The notes: generated by a model from the sequence alone, not told the origin. Positions 1 to 12,252 are shown, counted from the first letter of the stretch. The stretch is 64,000 bases of DNA from Rhodeus uyekii (GCA_037043235.1 JAWRVZ010000476.1:42501-106500), one strand, 5' to 3'. Numbers and translations are program-made.

Positions 1-2050
1 CAATAACATATTCTATCTGGTGAGAAGTGGATGTCAGTTGTGTGTATTTGAGGAGTCGGTGAGATTTAAATGATTTATGATCCTATAAAAAAATCTAATA
101 TAAGACTAAAAATTAACTGTGTAAATAGAGAAAGACACTTTCCCCACTCAATGATATAATTACAAGATCTAAAATAATAATCTTTCATCCAATATAAAAT
201 ACATTAATTCAATATCTTTTAAAATGACAGATTATTAAACATTGTGTTTTCATTGCTAAGGATAGTTGAACTACCGGTAGTTATCCTGAGTAAAGGTCAA
301 ATGGTTTGTGCTAAAATCACAGACACACACAATGATCGCTATATAATCCATTCAGTGTTAGTTATTTCTGATGACAAACTCTAAAATCATGACAAATTCA
401 CAGATATCAGCAGTTTTGAGTTCATCAGAAAAGTTTTAATGGCAGACATTTTTCAAGGTCATTTCCTTTGTTAGAAAATGTGTTTACAGGCTCAAGTTTT
501 AAGGCAGTTTTTTTGATGCATTTAAGACAAAAGAAGAAACATTTTGGTATAAAGTGCAAGAGACACACGTGTTGTTGATTTAGAGGCGTTACTGCAGTAA
601 TTCAGCTGTAAACTGATAAGATAAACCTGTGAAAGAGAGAGATTTGAACAATTAGAAATATGTTCCATTGTTCAAAAAAACAGATGAATCAATAAATCAA
701 ACATTTTTACCGGTTCTTGTAAATTCTCTGCAACTCTTCAGGAAATAATGAGCTGACCATGCAGAAAATTCAACTGCATGTGATTTAATATTTTAAAATA
801 CAAACACACTGAACAAACATTAAGAACTGAATCAGTAAAATAGAGGCAAATAGACAGATAATGTTTAAATAGTATTTAGATGGAACGTCCCACAGTTCTT
901 CATCATCTTCCTCTTCACATCAAACACATAATCTTCAATCAGCAACTCTCACAACAGAGATAATTTTACACTTTACAAATATTCCTTACAATAAAGTACA
1001 AAGAAAAACATTCACTTTTGCACATCTTGACAGTTAAGACATTTTCAAGTATAAAACATCAGAAATATATATTGAACAAGAAAATTTGTTTTACTGTCAA
1101 CATCATTCAGACGATTAACGCCATTAAAAGGATTGTGTAGCAGAAAGTAACAGTTATGGAATATAGCCAACAATAAAACACTTAAATCATATCTGTCTAA
1201 ATCATACTCTAAATCACAGTGTCTTTTGGTTTTTACAGGTTCAGTTCCTGAGATACAGTGATATTTCATGGATCAACTCTTGCTGGATTTGAACTGAATT
1301 AATTAAACTGCAAAGCTTTAATCAGACATTCAAGTATCAGAGTGTGAAATGTTTCATTTCTTCAAGTATTGCTGGTAAGAATGTTTTGCTAATGATTTCA
1401 TTAAGTTGTGAAAACACTTAATATTCCCTGAATGTTCAAAATATCCGGCATATTTTAAAAACATTTCTAGATTATGTGTATGTGAAGTATAATTGTTACA
1501 TTTTATCATTCAAACATTATGAGAATGTTACTTTTGAATGTTCTCTGAGCAATCTGAAACCACTAACATTTAATGTTATGCCAATGCTAAAACTATAAAA
1601 ATGTAACATTATTAGTCATTCTTCAGTGTCGGTAATACAGCCTGAATTACCTTAAAATGCTCATATGCACATTATAGTGTACAATCTTGCAACGTGTAAA
1701 TATTTCAAGAGTCAACATAATTGTGTTCCCAGACAGTTATACTGGTGAATTAATGTAAGTTGGGTTGAAAAAGACTAGTGTATTCTAAAGTGCTTATAAT
1801 TTACATTTGACGCTTTTATCCAAAGTGACTTATTACTGAGGAATACAGGATACAGATTCTTTCTGAAGAGGCAAGAGTACTAGAGTTTCACAATACAAAG
1901 CTTCAGACATTGCTTGAAGTAGAGAATGGAGGGACTAAAGGAAAGTGAAAGCAGTTTTTTTCTTTTTTTTCTTGGTGTCTGTGCTTATGTATGTTATTTT
2001 AGGTGCTTTAGTTTTCATCACTACATTTGTTTGAAATTTCTCATCATGTC
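1..2050. other. Downstream flank of unit 1, repeated below the other genes
   Basis: No gene seen. Blocks of this stretch recur below genes 3 and 4 (for example 360-460 with 26110-26240 and 45030-45130; 881-930 with 45343-45400 and 57545-57600). It therefore belongs to the duplicated unit. Positions about 1795-1960 resemble dispersed repeats near 32510-32690 and 61930-62060 (GCTTTTATCCAAAG word). Confidence 0.55.
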
Positions 2051-2058
2051 TGTGCATC

Positions 2059-2548
2059 TGTTATGAATATGAGCTCTGCGCTCCCCTCCTTGGCCACCAG
2101 AGGGCGCTCACACTTATACTGACACTACACTACACACTACATTTCCCATCATGCATTACACTGGACTGATTGTACACACCAGCTGAACACCATCAGGACT
2201 GTTTGTCACTCCACCTGTTACACTTTCACAAGAGACTATTTAAACCTGGTTACCCCACAACTCACGGCGAAGTCTTGATTTGCCGTAGCTGTCATTTCTG
2301 AGCGTTTATAGTCCCTGTCTGTTTGCCTGTTACCAGTTCTGCCTGTTTACCCGTTTTTTGATCCTGTTCTGCCTGCCCTGACCTTTGCCTGGAATACCGT
2401 TTATGATTGATAACTGCCTGTCTTGACCACCGCCTGTACCGCGATTCTGATACTGTCTGCCTGCCTTTGTGACCCCGGCCTGGATTATTGACTACTCTTA
2501 ATAAAGACTTAGCATTTGGATCTCTGCCTTTGAGTCCCCTCTGTTACA
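2059..2548 (+). mobile_element. Solo LTR with 5-bp target duplication
   Basis: 490 bp beginning TGTTATG and ending GTTACA. It is flanked on both sides by GCATC (2054-2058 and 2549-2553), a perfect 5-bp target-site duplication. An AATAAA signal lies near the 3' end. A diverged relative forms the end of the remnant at 21.8-22.26 kb. Confidence 0.88.
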
Positions 2549-2553
2549 GCATC

Positions 2554-3470
2554 AAGTATTCACTGTTTTCATTCATTTTTCTGCACTTATTGGACAGAGA
2601 CGGCATAAAGCACATCCTGTTGTTTTCTTTATTTTTCAAAGGCATTACATTTTATATTAATTTTCAATGTACACAAATAATGATAGACTCTTTACCGTTT
2701 TGAATGACATACTGACCAGAAATGTCAGAGTATTAAGTTGTTTCCATTGCTGAGGAAAACATCCAAGTGATTGAGTTCGACCATTGCTAATCTGCCTTTT
2801 CATTATCAAAATAGCATACAGTGAACCGAACATATACAAAGTTTTGTTTAATTTAATCTGTCTGTTGTACACTATGAAGGCTGTGATTATTACCGATATT
2901 ATGGATTAATTTAGGCTTGGAGTTTAAAATAAATGTATTATTATTTCTGTTGTTGTGGAGTGTGTACATACAACTAAATTGTTTGTCTGTCCGTGTGTGT
3001 TTCGCAACAACACAGTTTGACACACATGGGCTGTGATGGACATATCATTAACGGCAGGAAATCCAAAATACGGATACTCAAATATGGTTTATCACTTGAA
3101 ACATTTAAATAGTAGCAACTTCACAAGTCCATTGAATCTAAAGTGAACCTCGATAAATGTGTGCTAACAGTAGTCTCATATCTGTGTTTGTGTGGAGAGT
3201 CTCACTGCATGGCATACAGTCACTGTTATAAATCACTTGTTACTGGCTCCAAAATGATTGCTAACCAGTGCATTAGATGAGTACAGTTTGTAAACACATT
3301 TTGATGGCTAGACTTGGAAGTTTAAAGTAGCATGTTTAGCATAATTGGCATGTTGTGCATGTTTCCATAGGTCTTGCATCTCATGAACTGGACATGGATT
3401 TAATATTTACTGCAAGTATGCATTTTATGCTCTTCTGATCTTTTTGTCAGCTTCATTTTTAGGTATATTA
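2554..3470. other. Noncoding flank below gene 1
   Basis: No convincing ORF or RNA gene. From about 3360 it matches the stretch below genes 2, 3 and 4 (CTTGCATCT...ATGAACTGG region), so it is part of the duplicated unit. Confidence 0.5.
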
Positions 3471-3475
3471 AGTCA

Positions 3476-3564
3476 AACGTGACAGTTATACTTGTGGTAT
3501 CTCCAGTGACCATCTTAATGGTCTTCTCTGGTTCTGAAAGCACAAGTGCTGAGGTTTTGTTCTG
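3476..3564 (-). other. Conserved block below gene 1 tail; possible alternative last exon
   Basis: Copy 1 of a block found below genes 1-4 (12569-12655, 27505-27591, split copy at gene 4). On the coding strand of the receptors it starts after ATTTATTCAG, an acceptor-like site, and is open (NKTSALVLSEPEK onward). On the plus strand it is also open, ending SGSESTSAEVLF. Which strand, if any, is expressed is unknown. Confidence 0.35.
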
Positions 3565-3934
3565 AATAAATGTAAATTACTCTTTTCTCAGAAACGTTCC
3601 TCGTAGTTGAGTAAACATCTATAGTGGTGAACAAACACTACAACAAAAACATTTAGTACCCATTCGCTCCCATAGCAAAATAAAAGATCTACAATAGTGT
3701 TTCCACAACATTTTGACACAGGTAAATCGGTTTCATGACACTATTTTTCTGAGAACATTACGGTTTTTTTTTCTCCCTTTTTTCTTAAATGTCTAATTTC
3801 TCTTCATGTACCCTTTCAGTAAAACTATTAAAATTAATATAGTATACTATAATACATAATTTCATTATCAACTCATCAGTACCATCTCAGTCTCATTATG
3901 GGATGTCGCTTTAGAAACAGCTTCCTGTTGTTTG

Positions 3935-3964
3935 TTAAGACTGGGGTAGTGTGACGACATTCTC
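3935..3964 (-). CDS. Gene 1 exon 5, truncated cytoplasmic tail
   Basis: After the acceptor CTTTCAG the frame reads ENVVTLPQS and stops at TAA (3937-3935). Gene 2 continues here for 43 residues. In gene 1 a one-base insertion creates the stop, and the following bases still resemble the gene 2 tail in the shifted frame. Confidence 0.6.
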   Translation of the reverse strand, partial: ENVVTLPQS

Positions 3965-6068
3965 CTGAAAGAAAGAAACAGTTTCACAGGTTAAATGAAT
4001 GAATCTATTAATGAATCAGGAATTATGATTCAGTTACATTATTTTTGAATAAGCAAAACTTTGCCGGATGACGCAAAACACTTTAAAAAAAAAATGTGTA
4101 CAATGAATCTGTGTGAAATACTTGCCTTTTTGTCTTGATTACAGCAACAGCAGCCACGAGCAGAACAACGACAATAACAACAGCTATTGCTGCTATAACA
4201 GCTGAAGACGGACCTGAATCTGGAACAGATGAAGACACACAATCATTATTACCAGAGAGTGAATGATAATCAACTCTACCAATACTTCTGACTGACATTT
4301 ACAACTTTCTACTTTCTTTAGAAGCTTGTGTGATTTTGATAAATGGTTCCTTTCAGAAAACTAACTAATGATGTGCATTTTTCTTTGACAACGACAACTG
4401 ACTTAAAAACGGTAAAATTCATAGCATGATATAAATCCCAGTGTAACACTTGTCTTTCGCTTTCATGTTTGTGTCAAAGAACCACAAAGAAAACATTTAC
4501 TGGGAGGAATTAATATTTCCAACTGTTTTCTAAATTTGCTCAAGGGAAAATGAACAGAATGATGAAATGATTCTCACCAGTGACAGAAACACTGAAGCTC
4601 TTAGTGATGATGAATTTTCTGCTGATGATCTGTAGTTTATATTCTCCTTCATCTGTGTTTCTGGTGTTCATGATGGTCAGAGATCCAGTCTGATGATCCA
4701 GCTTCAGTCTGTCTCTGAATCTCTCATCACACTGATCATCTGTACAGATCTTACTCTGATCTCCAGTGATTTCAGCGATGAGAGTCTCATTAAAATACCA
4801 CTTCATCACAGCATTTGTGTTTTTTGTTACACCAGGATCTAAAGTAACAGATTCTCCTTCCTTCACTGACTTTCTCTTCATTTCATCTCGTTCAGCAGCA
4901 GAAACTCCTGAAACACAAACCAACAGATGCTGGAGGATCTTGTTTTGGGGAAAATATATCATGAGAAATGTGGATATGAGAGGGTTAAACTTTCAGTCTG
5001 AAAAGCAACATTTATAAACATTTTCTGCTCATTAAAACATTTTTAAATACATATAAAATAAACCCTGAATATGCATTTAAACAATAGACAATACAAAATT
5101 ATTTGAAATGATGAACACAGTTAATAAACAAACAATTATCCAATGGATAATCATACTGATCTAAACGATTAAATCTAGAAAATCCACTTCAAGTGTAAAT
5201 GTGTTATATGTGAATTACAAGTAAGGAGAAAAAAAAACACCACTGAATGTCACTACAAATATATCACTAAACACAATGACCTGATTTAAATGTGCAACAC
5301 TTGCTTGTAAAACATATTGACTCACCATGAACAGAAACACTGAAGATCTTCTCACAGTCATTTTCACTGTTGATCAGTAGATTGTAAACTCCTTCATCCA
5401 TGATTCTGGTGTTCATGATTGTCAGAGATCCAGTCTGATGATCCAGCTTCAGTCTGTCTCTGAATCTCTCAGTTCCTTCATTACATTGAACATCTGTACA
5501 GATCTTATCGAGATCTCCAGTGATTTGAGCGATGCGAATCTTATTAAAATACCATCTAATTGTGTCTTGATGTTTTGTTTGAACATCCGTGTTTAGAGTG
5601 ACTGAATCTCCCTCCATCACTGACATTGATATTCCATCTGAACCAACAGCAGAAACACCTGAAGAAGAAATTAAGTTCATATAGGCCAAACAAAATAATA
5701 ATGCAAAATAAATGCATGCAAACAAACACCAGAAGAACATCATTGATTTACACATTCATTCCCTGGAAACACGTATTTGGATCTCCTGAATGATCTTCAA
5801 CAACTCAATAAGCATCATACTTCCAGACTGGAAAAAAATGGAAGATAACGAGATGTCTGGTCTACTCTCGAGAAACAAATATCTGAACTCTCTCTTGCTA
5901 GCAAACTAGCATCGTCACCTTCTTCTCCTCTCTTCTGCCCCACGCACCTGATCTCTGAATCCCCCCCCCCCAAATGTCTACTATTGTTTGCACTGTCTTT
6001 ACCATCGCAACTTTATCTCTTTATTTCCTTAATCTATTTTATCTATTATTATAATTTATTTATTTTTA

Positions 6069-6102
<34 letters not shown>

Positions 6103-7233
6103 TTTTTTGGTGTTGTTGATACATATATATATTTTTGTTGTTGTTGTTACTGTTAATGTAACCTGGTTGCACCTTGGGTCTGAGAGTTACAGAATTTCAA
6201 CTCTCTGTATATATGTGCTGTATATATTGCAGAATTGACAATAAAGCTGACTTTGACTTGAGTTTGTCGAGCAGTTCACAACCTTAACCCTCTGTTCCCT
6301 CTCTCTTCTCTCCTTCACATACAACTCATTCAAAATCCATGCAATGTTAAGAGTGTCATAAGTGACTACACATGTTTGGTGACATTTGAAATGTCTCAGT
6401 GCGATTGGTACAAAAGGTGTCATTCACACAGCAGTACACCAAAAGGTGTTAAAGGTTGAAGAGTTTAGAGATGTTTGGCTTACTTTTTCTCCCAGGGTCT
6501 TTCATGTAAATTACCTTCTGTTCTCAGTAATCAAATTCCTATTGCTAGCTCATGTTTCCATTTGAAAGAGCATTCTCTCCTGGTCTGGATATTTATGTTT
6601 CAAGAGTCTCAGTGTGATTTGTAGTCAGATCAGCCCGTAATAATGAGCGTCTTTCAGAAACTCTGCATTATGTATTTTTCTAAGGTCAGACATTCATATT
6701 TTACTCCATTTCTGAGCATTCAGTGTTTTGTATTGATTATATTTTTAATATAAATAATCTAATTGGCATGATACATTTGCCTATTAATAAATTGTTCTAT
6801 TTGATTTTATTATTATTTAATTATAAACTTTAATAGATTACATTGTATCCATTGTTACCACAAATCTGCATCCAGGGTTAAACACACACTCAAGTTAAAT
6901 GGAGCTTGAGGCACATCAGCTGAGATTCTAGATTCCTGATTAACGCTCAATTCTCAAACAGAACTAAAAGTCGAGCAGTTAATCAGAAATAAAGTCCAAA
7001 GACTTTAATATTTCTCAAACAACCATTGAGATAATAGCAAGCATATTTTATGTAAATATTCACATGTCTCTGTGTTACAGTAATAGATTTTTAACTCTCT
7101 GAATATAGACCTTTAGAAAAAGTTTTGAATAATAGTGAAATAAGGCGAGGTGAGGTGTGGTTTTGTGTTGCGAGGGACCCACCCTTTGATTCTGTAACCA
7201 GGGCCCGAATTTGGGAGCCAAGCCCTTGGTCAG

Positions 7234-7276
<43 letters not shown>

Positions 7277-10200
7277 TTGTGTTTGTTACTCTAACAAAAA
7301 ATCTGCACATTTCTTTCATAATCATAATGGGCCGGTAGAAAGAAAAGTAGAACACATAAAAAGTGCTTATTTAAAATTAATCTCTCATCACTCTGATTTT
7401 TGTCCTGCGTAGGAAAAAAGAAGGCAGTATCCCAGCTAACAATTTTTGGTTCCCAGAACGTTCTGGGAACGTTAGTTTCTGGTTCCCAGAACGTTCTGGG
7501 AACCAAACAATAGAACGTTCCCGGTAGGTTCCCCAGGAAAGTTTTCTTTACGTAAATAGAACATTCCGGGAACGTTCTGGGAACGTTAGTTTCTGGTTCC
7601 TAGAACGTTCTGGGAACCAAACATTAGAACGTTCCCGGAACGTTAGTTTCTGGTTCCCAGAACGTTCTGGGAACCAAACATTAGAACGTTCTTAGAACGT
7701 TCTGGGAACCAAAGAATAGTACGTTCCCGGTAGGTTCCCCAGGAAAGTTCTTTACGTAAATAGAACATTCCGGGAACATTCCCAGAACGTTAGTTTCTGG
7801 TTCCCAGAACGTTCTGGGAACCAAACATTAGAACGTTCCCGGAACGTTAGTTTCTGGCTCCTAGAACGTTCTGGGACCCAAACATTAGAACGTTCCCGGA
7901 ACGTTCTGGGAACCTACCATTATAAAGTTCCCAGTAGGTTCGCCAGGAAAGTTCTCTTTACGGAAAAAGAACGTTCCAAGAAAGTTCGCGGTAGGTTCCG
8001 GGAACGTTAGTTTCTGGTTCCCAGAACGTTCCAGAAACAATCTCTATAATCTTTGTACAAACATACATCCACATATAAGCCATGAACATATTTACACAAA
8101 ATAATACAGTTGCATTTAGAAAAATTTAATCATGAACATTCTTTAAATATACATATGCAACACATGAACATATTTAAAACAACACACAATTGTATTTAGA
8201 AAACTTATGAACTTTAAACATACATATACAAAACATGAACATTTTAACACATATTACACAAACATATTTAGAAAAAGTAATCATGAACACGAATATTAAC
8301 AATATTTACACAATGAAATGTGAAAAATAATTATAATCTTCATTTCCCCATCAGCTGTAAATCAAAAACAAAGAAACAGTTTCTTGCTGATATTTTGTGA
8401 ACTTGTTACACACACTGATGTTATGATATTCACTGCAAACATACATTAAGTCAGTTAGTGCTGATACTTACGGTTAAAATTGTAGTTTTACAGATATAAA
8501 TTAAATGTCACAGTTTACAGAGTTAAGAGCGGATATGCAATGGTGTTCCAATAACTCTAACATCTCATCTCGTAGTATGACATGGCATTGATAATCTAAA
8601 ACAAATGGACATTACAGCTTAACATTTTAAATTTCTATGTGCGGCAAATTTCAGAACCATTGCAATAAAGTATCCACATCACTTTCCTTCAGTGTCCTGA
8701 AATTATTTTCTGATGCTCCTAGAATCAGGAATAACAAAGAAGGTTGATTATGTGAAAGGAGTTAGATTTGAGGTGTGGCATTATTTACATTACTGTATTT
8801 TTGGAACCACAACAAATTATATTCTCAGTGAAAAATACAAATGTTGCATTTCATAACATTTATTATTTAAATAATTGATAGACAGTTGGAGGAAAAACTT
8901 GCCTGTAATTCTATTACAAAGACTGTGCTTGTGTTGATGGAATGAGAAAGCAGGTGGATGGTCACAAGTTCTCTGGGCTGGATAAACACAACAAAACATT
9001 ACTCACAGCACATTTCACACACATCAGGAAGAGATCAGCAGCAAGAGATAGTTTTTACAAAGTATTTTACATTTTTACAAAGGGAATGTAGTTTATATAA
9101 CTAAATCATACAATGAAGAAATAAACAGTGAAATACAGTCTCTGTTCTGATTTCTCATGAATGTATAGAACTATGAATTTATGTAAACATCATTTTATGC
9201 ATTTTGTATGAAATACAGGAATGAGCCTCATCGCGTCACGCAGGGCAACACGTGAGCGCGCGCGCGCCGTTAACTCTCAGTTTAACACAGAACATGACAA
9301 AACGTCTCCGGTTACTATCGTAACCTCCGTTCCCTGAGAGAGGCGGGAACGAGACGGTGCAGCGAAAAGATGCAAAAGTTGATCACAGCACAGATACGTC
9401 GCATGAAGAGATCTTAAATGAAATAAACAGAGGTTCGGAGTTCACAGGTTAACTCAGATATTCTCATTTCATCGTCACGAATAACACATTTGACTCAACT
9501 AACAGAATTAGGAAACAACAGACAAATGAAACAAACTGTGCGCTTTTAACCAATATATACTCAATTTCTAATACGAATTGATGTGACTTACCATCAGACG
9601 ATGAGAGATGAAAAGTGTTGTATTTGGCGAAGCTCCGCCCTTCAACATCAGGTGCGCAACGCAGCAGCCAATGGCGTGTCTCGATTTACGTTTGAATTTA
9701 AACACAATATTTGAAAGCTTCAATTCTGCACATCTAACCGGATTCAAATCGTCAGTTGATTTGCTTCAATACATGAATGCAGTCTCAGTTTTACCAGGAA
9801 AATTCTTACAACTAAACTCTAAAAACATTGTGCTCTAGCATCATTTACTGACAGAAATATTTTTTCTTGCTTGTGGAACTAACAGATGTAAGATCGGGTG
9901 AATCATCTTCTGAGAACATTCTCTTTAGGGTTTAAATTTAACCTCAAAACCTAATCTACTGGGAACGTTCTCTATAGGTTTTGAAATTAAGCCAAAAAGA
10001 ACCAGCAGGGAACGTTCTCTATAAGTTACAAAATTAAGCCAAAAAGAACCAGCAGGGAACGTTCCCAGAACGTTCTCTATAAGTTACAAAATTAAGCAAA
10101 AAAAGAACCTGCAGGGAACGTTCCCGGAACGTTACTTGTTTGCTTTTTAATTATAGCTCTAACAGATATCTACATGTCTCTTCTAGTGTCCTGCACAGTT

Positions 10201-10807
10201 TGTTTGCTACTTCGTCTCCTTTCATCCCCACATAAGCTGCAACCCACACCAATATTAATCCTCTTTTGCAGAAGCATTTATAACCCTTGCAGAAATGACT
10301 GAGTCATGTATAGTGTGACTTTTGTGCTTCAAAGCACACAAGAGCAGAACTGGAGTCTGAACACACAAACACATCGGTTTATTCCTGCCTCGTTTCTCTC
10401 AGAAGAACATGCTTGATTTACACATTGACTTATTCAAACATGTAGAGGATTTTTGCAAACTGATGAACATCAAACCACATCCTGCTGTTCTCATATCCAG
10501 ACATAACTCTTGATGAACTTGCACAATATTATTGAAGCAAATATGAGGGATCATTAAAAAGTAATTTTATTATTGGTTTAAGTATGTGATTTTAACAAAT
10601 AAATGTCTTGCAATGGTTAAATAAAACCAAACACTGCAAAATCAAAATGATAAACACATTTCTGTCCAATAAAAAATGATTAGAGACAAAACAACAGTCA
10701 CTTTTGGTTTTTATCATCAGCCAGAAGAGAGAGAATATAAATCTGATTGTCTTACCGTAGTGGAGTAAAGAATAGAGCAATAAGAGAAAATGAATGTGTA
10801 GCTTCAT
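3935..10807 (-). CDS. Receptor gene 1: leader, two V-like Ig domains, TM, 9-residue tail
   Basis: Five exons join in frame: 10756-10807, 5326-5658, 4578-4907, 4122-4213, 3935-3964 (837 nt, 278 aa). Residues 1-17 are a leader (MKLHIHFLLLLYSLLHY), 18-128 Ig D1, 129-238 Ig D2, 239-269 a membrane helix with a basic KTKR stop-transfer, 270-278 the tail. The Ig domains keep W-Y-F in strand C and D-E-G-x-Y before strand F, but have no Cys in strands B and F. A C-x4/5-C pair (KICTDVQC in D1, KICTDDQC in D2) replaces it. Loss of the canonical disulfide in a V domain is known for CD2/SLAM proteins; the assignment to that family is inference. D2 has one N-glycosylation sequon (NET). It is presumably a type I surface receptor. 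The tail stops early because an extra A turns the TAC seen in gene 2 into TAA. Alternatives are another teleost V-set multigene family. Confidence 0.75.
4122..4213 (-). CDS. Gene 1 exon 4, transmembrane helix
   Basis: 92 nt, entered in phase 1 after GATTCAG and left in phase 0 at CAA/GTATTT. Encodes GPSSAVIAAIAV, then a run of Val, Leu and Ala, then IKTKRQ. The reading frame is open upstream to an ATG at 4298, but the matching stretch is broken in gene 5, so I place the exon start at the CAG/GT. Confidence 0.75.
4578..4907 (-). CDS. Gene 1 exon 3, Ig V-like domain D2
   Basis: 330 nt, phase 1 to phase 1. Starts GVSAAERDEMKRKSVKEGES and ends FSVSVTG, donor GTGAG. D2 is distinguished from D1 by the MKRKSVKEGES strand A-B region and by CDERF in place of CNEGTERF. 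Confidence 0.88.
5326..5658 (-). CDS. Gene 1 exon 2, Ig V-like domain D1
   Basis: 333 nt, phase 1 to phase 1, acceptor TTCTTCAG and donor GTGAG. Starts GVSAVGSDGISMSVMEGDSV and ends FSVSVHG. Contains IRWYFN, KICTDVQC and the shared RFRDRLKLDHQTGSLTI core. Confidence 0.88.
5985..6262 (+). mobile_element. Non-LTR element 3' end
   Basis: T- and TA-rich tract, then ACCTTGGGTCTGAGAG, ending GACAATAAAGCTGACTTTGA. A copy in the other orientation lies at 50590-50850. Looks like the 3' end of a LINE or SINE; the family is not certain. Confidence 0.5.
6064..6110. repeat. TA and poly-T tract
   Basis: Alternating TA followed by 20 or more T, inside the element end. Confidence 0.8.
7235..7272. repeat. 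(TG)n microsatellite
   Basis: 19 perfect TG units. Confidence 0.95.
7437..8035. repeat. Minisatellite of palindromic GGTTCCCAGAACGTTCTGGG units
   Basis: At least a dozen copies of the palindrome, alternating with GTTAGTTTCT and AAACATTAGAACGTTCCCGG linkers. The units vary by one to a few bases. Confidence 0.9.
9298..9365. mobile_element. Possible DIRS fragment
   Basis: GTAACCTCCGTTCCCTGAG and GGGAACGAGAC resemble the internal complementary region of the DIRS element at 44345-44395. It is short and alone, so only a weak call. Confidence 0.3.
10756..10807 (-). CDS. Gene 1 exon 1, signal peptide (type b leader)
   Basis: ATG is at 10807-10805; 17 codons plus one base, then a GTAAG donor at 10755-10751. 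The run of Leu after Lys is a classic signal peptide. It is 52 nt, the same as the other leaders in the window. Confidence 0.8.
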
Positions 10808-10869
10808 CTTCGACTCTTTGTCTTTCACATCCGTATGAAAGTACACACGTCGGTCAGTTACACGCTGAT

Positions 10870-10885
10870 CACGTGCTTCCGTTTC
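10870..10885 (-). promoter_or_regulatory. E-box next to GAAACGGAAG, upstream of gene 1 leader
   Basis: CACGTG directly followed, in plus reading, by CTTCCGTTTC. On the coding strand this is GAAACGGAAG, close to an interferon-response or ETS-type core, 63-78 nt before the ATG. The same ten bases recur before two other type b leaders. Function not shown. Confidence 0.35.
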
Positions 10886-11184
10886 GTTACAATCTTGCAT
10901 CCGCATTAAAAATGACTGAGGTTCTACTTATGCAGTTCTGTATGTAAATATTTTATGTTCTTGGTATTTAATAATCACTTCAACTCACAGTGTGTTTTTT
11001 TTTTTTGTCTAAAGACTTAAAAACAACAAAAAAGTCCTTAAACACTGTTTTATGAAAAGTAAGTTCTTTGAGAGTTATGTCTGGATATGAGAAAAACAGG
11101 ATGTGGTTTGATGTTCAGCAGTTTGCAAAAATCCTCTACATGTTTGAATAAGTCAATGTGTAAATGAGGCATGCTGGGAAACCA

Positions 11185-11425
11185 AAATGATTCATGTAGT
11201 GAATCGATGGCTGCTCTGGCAAGTGTTCGTCATCAGTTAGAAACCTGGGAGTGCTCTTCGAAACCAATCATTTATTTGAAAACCACATTTCCAGCATCTG
11301 TAAAAAACACATTTTTCCATCTTAAAAATATATATTTAATTTACGACATGTGCTCTCAAAGACAAATGCAGAAAAAATAGTTAATGCGTTCCTGAGTTCA
11401 AGGCCAGATTATTGTAATGCCCTAA
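11185..11425 (+). mobile_element. Old L2-like LINE fragment
   Basis: Aligns with frameshifts to 18540-18750, part of the reverse-transcriptase ORF of the LINE at 17.0-19.85 kb (for example CAGTTAGAAACCTGGG and AGGCCAGATTATTGTAATGC). Clearly older than the other two copies. Confidence 0.8.
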
Positions 11426-11861
11426 CCCACAATTAGAAGGCTTGAGTAACAGAAAGTAACAGTTATGGAAAATATCCAACAATAAAATACTAAATCAAAT
11501 ATTTGTGATTACTTAAATTCACAGTGTCTTTCAGTTTTTACAGGTTCAGTTCCTGAGATTGAGAGTTTGATCAAGGACACAGTGATATTTCAACTGCTGG
11601 ATTTGAACAGCCTTTCTTCAACCACAAAGCTTAAACCAGACATTCAAGTATCAGAGTGGAGTGTGAAATGTTTCATTTTTCTTTTTCAGTTTTCACATTT
11701 CTTCAAGTATTGCTGGTAAAAACTCCAGTTTAGAGTTGACAAACGTCTGAGTTTTGCTGGTTAAATGAGGCGTTCAACATCCAAAACTCCACACTGCTGT
11801 TTTCAACATGTTCCTCCATCCCAGCGAACAGAAAAACGATGTGAAAAAAACATATTTAAAC

Positions 11862-12010
11862 ATTTGACGGACACTTTTATCCAAAGTGACTTGCATTGCA
11901 TTCAAGAAATACATTGATATTCTAATCAGTTCTTGCTTTCCCTGTAAATCCAAACCATGACCTTGGCGTTATTAAACACCAATGCTCTACTGATTGAGCT
12001 ACAGGAAAGC
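11862..12010 (-). mobile_element. tRNA-derived SINE, minus orientation
   Basis: On the minus strand it begins CCTGTAGCTCAATCAGTAGA (box A-like), continues CCAAGGTCATGG, and has the tail GTCACTTTGGATAAAAGTGT. A plus-strand relative is at 52855-53014. Confidence 0.75.
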
Positions 12011-12216
12011 TGGCCTTGGCCCAAGATGCCTTAATTACCTGAAGATAAATAAAATGATCTCAAAATGATCATTTGCACATTATACAAAAGCACCCTCATC
12101 TTGCAATGTTCAAATAAGTCCTATTACTTGGCCAAGTTGCAACATATTTCTGTTCCCAGACAGTTATACTGGTAAATTAATGTAAAAAAAAAAAAAAGAT
12201 CACATTTATATTCATA

Positions 12217-12252
12217 CAAAGGATCTGTCAAAGGATCTGTCAAAGGATCTGT
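12217..12252. repeat. Three perfect copies of CAAAGGATCTGT
   Basis: 12-bp unit, three tandem copies. Confidence 0.9.

Larger units (their letters stand above)
7431..10140. mobile_element. Element bounded by palindromic GTTCCCAGAACGTTCTGGGAAC arrays
   Basis: The left array (about 7437-8035) holds many copies of a self-complementary 20-24-bp word in 40-60-bp units. A looser array of ACGTTCTCTATAAG / GGGAACGTTCCC units closes the right side (about 9905-10135). Between them lie about 1.9 kb of AT-rich sequence without a recognisable transposase. Host intron homology to other units resumes at about 10136 (TTGTTTGCTTTTTAATTATAG). It fits a non-autonomous DNA element with array-type ends; the superfamily is unknown to me. 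Confidence 0.55.
5659..10755 (-). other. Gene 1 intron 1
   Basis: About 5.1 kb. From D1 it carries a LINE-type 3' end (5985-6262), host intron shared with unit 4 (about 6.7-7.2 kb against 52.7-53.25 kb), a TG repeat, the palindrome-array element (7.43-10.14 kb), and then host intron again. No host gene seen. The short open frames in it are not conserved between units. Confidence 0.6.

Noticed and set aside
4214..4298. Extension of the TM exon to an upstream ATG (MSVRSIGRVDYHSL frame; also 14455, 29227, 49970)
   Set aside because: Phase 1 entry at CAG/GT joins correctly to D2 in all genes, and the upstream part is broken in gene 5. It could still be part of the exon in some transcripts.
4766..5017. 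Plus-strand open frames opposite the Ig exons (also at 50418, 58971, 59762)
   Set aside because: They mirror the conserved antisense Ig exons, have no domain and no shared start; they are shadows of the minus-strand coding sequence.
7437..8035. CRISPR-like array
   Set aside because: The repeats are palindromic, variable and joined by repeated linkers, not unique spacers, and the DNA is vertebrate.
9608..9838. 76-codon plus-strand frame
   Set aside because: Inside the palindrome-array element, with no similarity that I recognise and no copy in other units.
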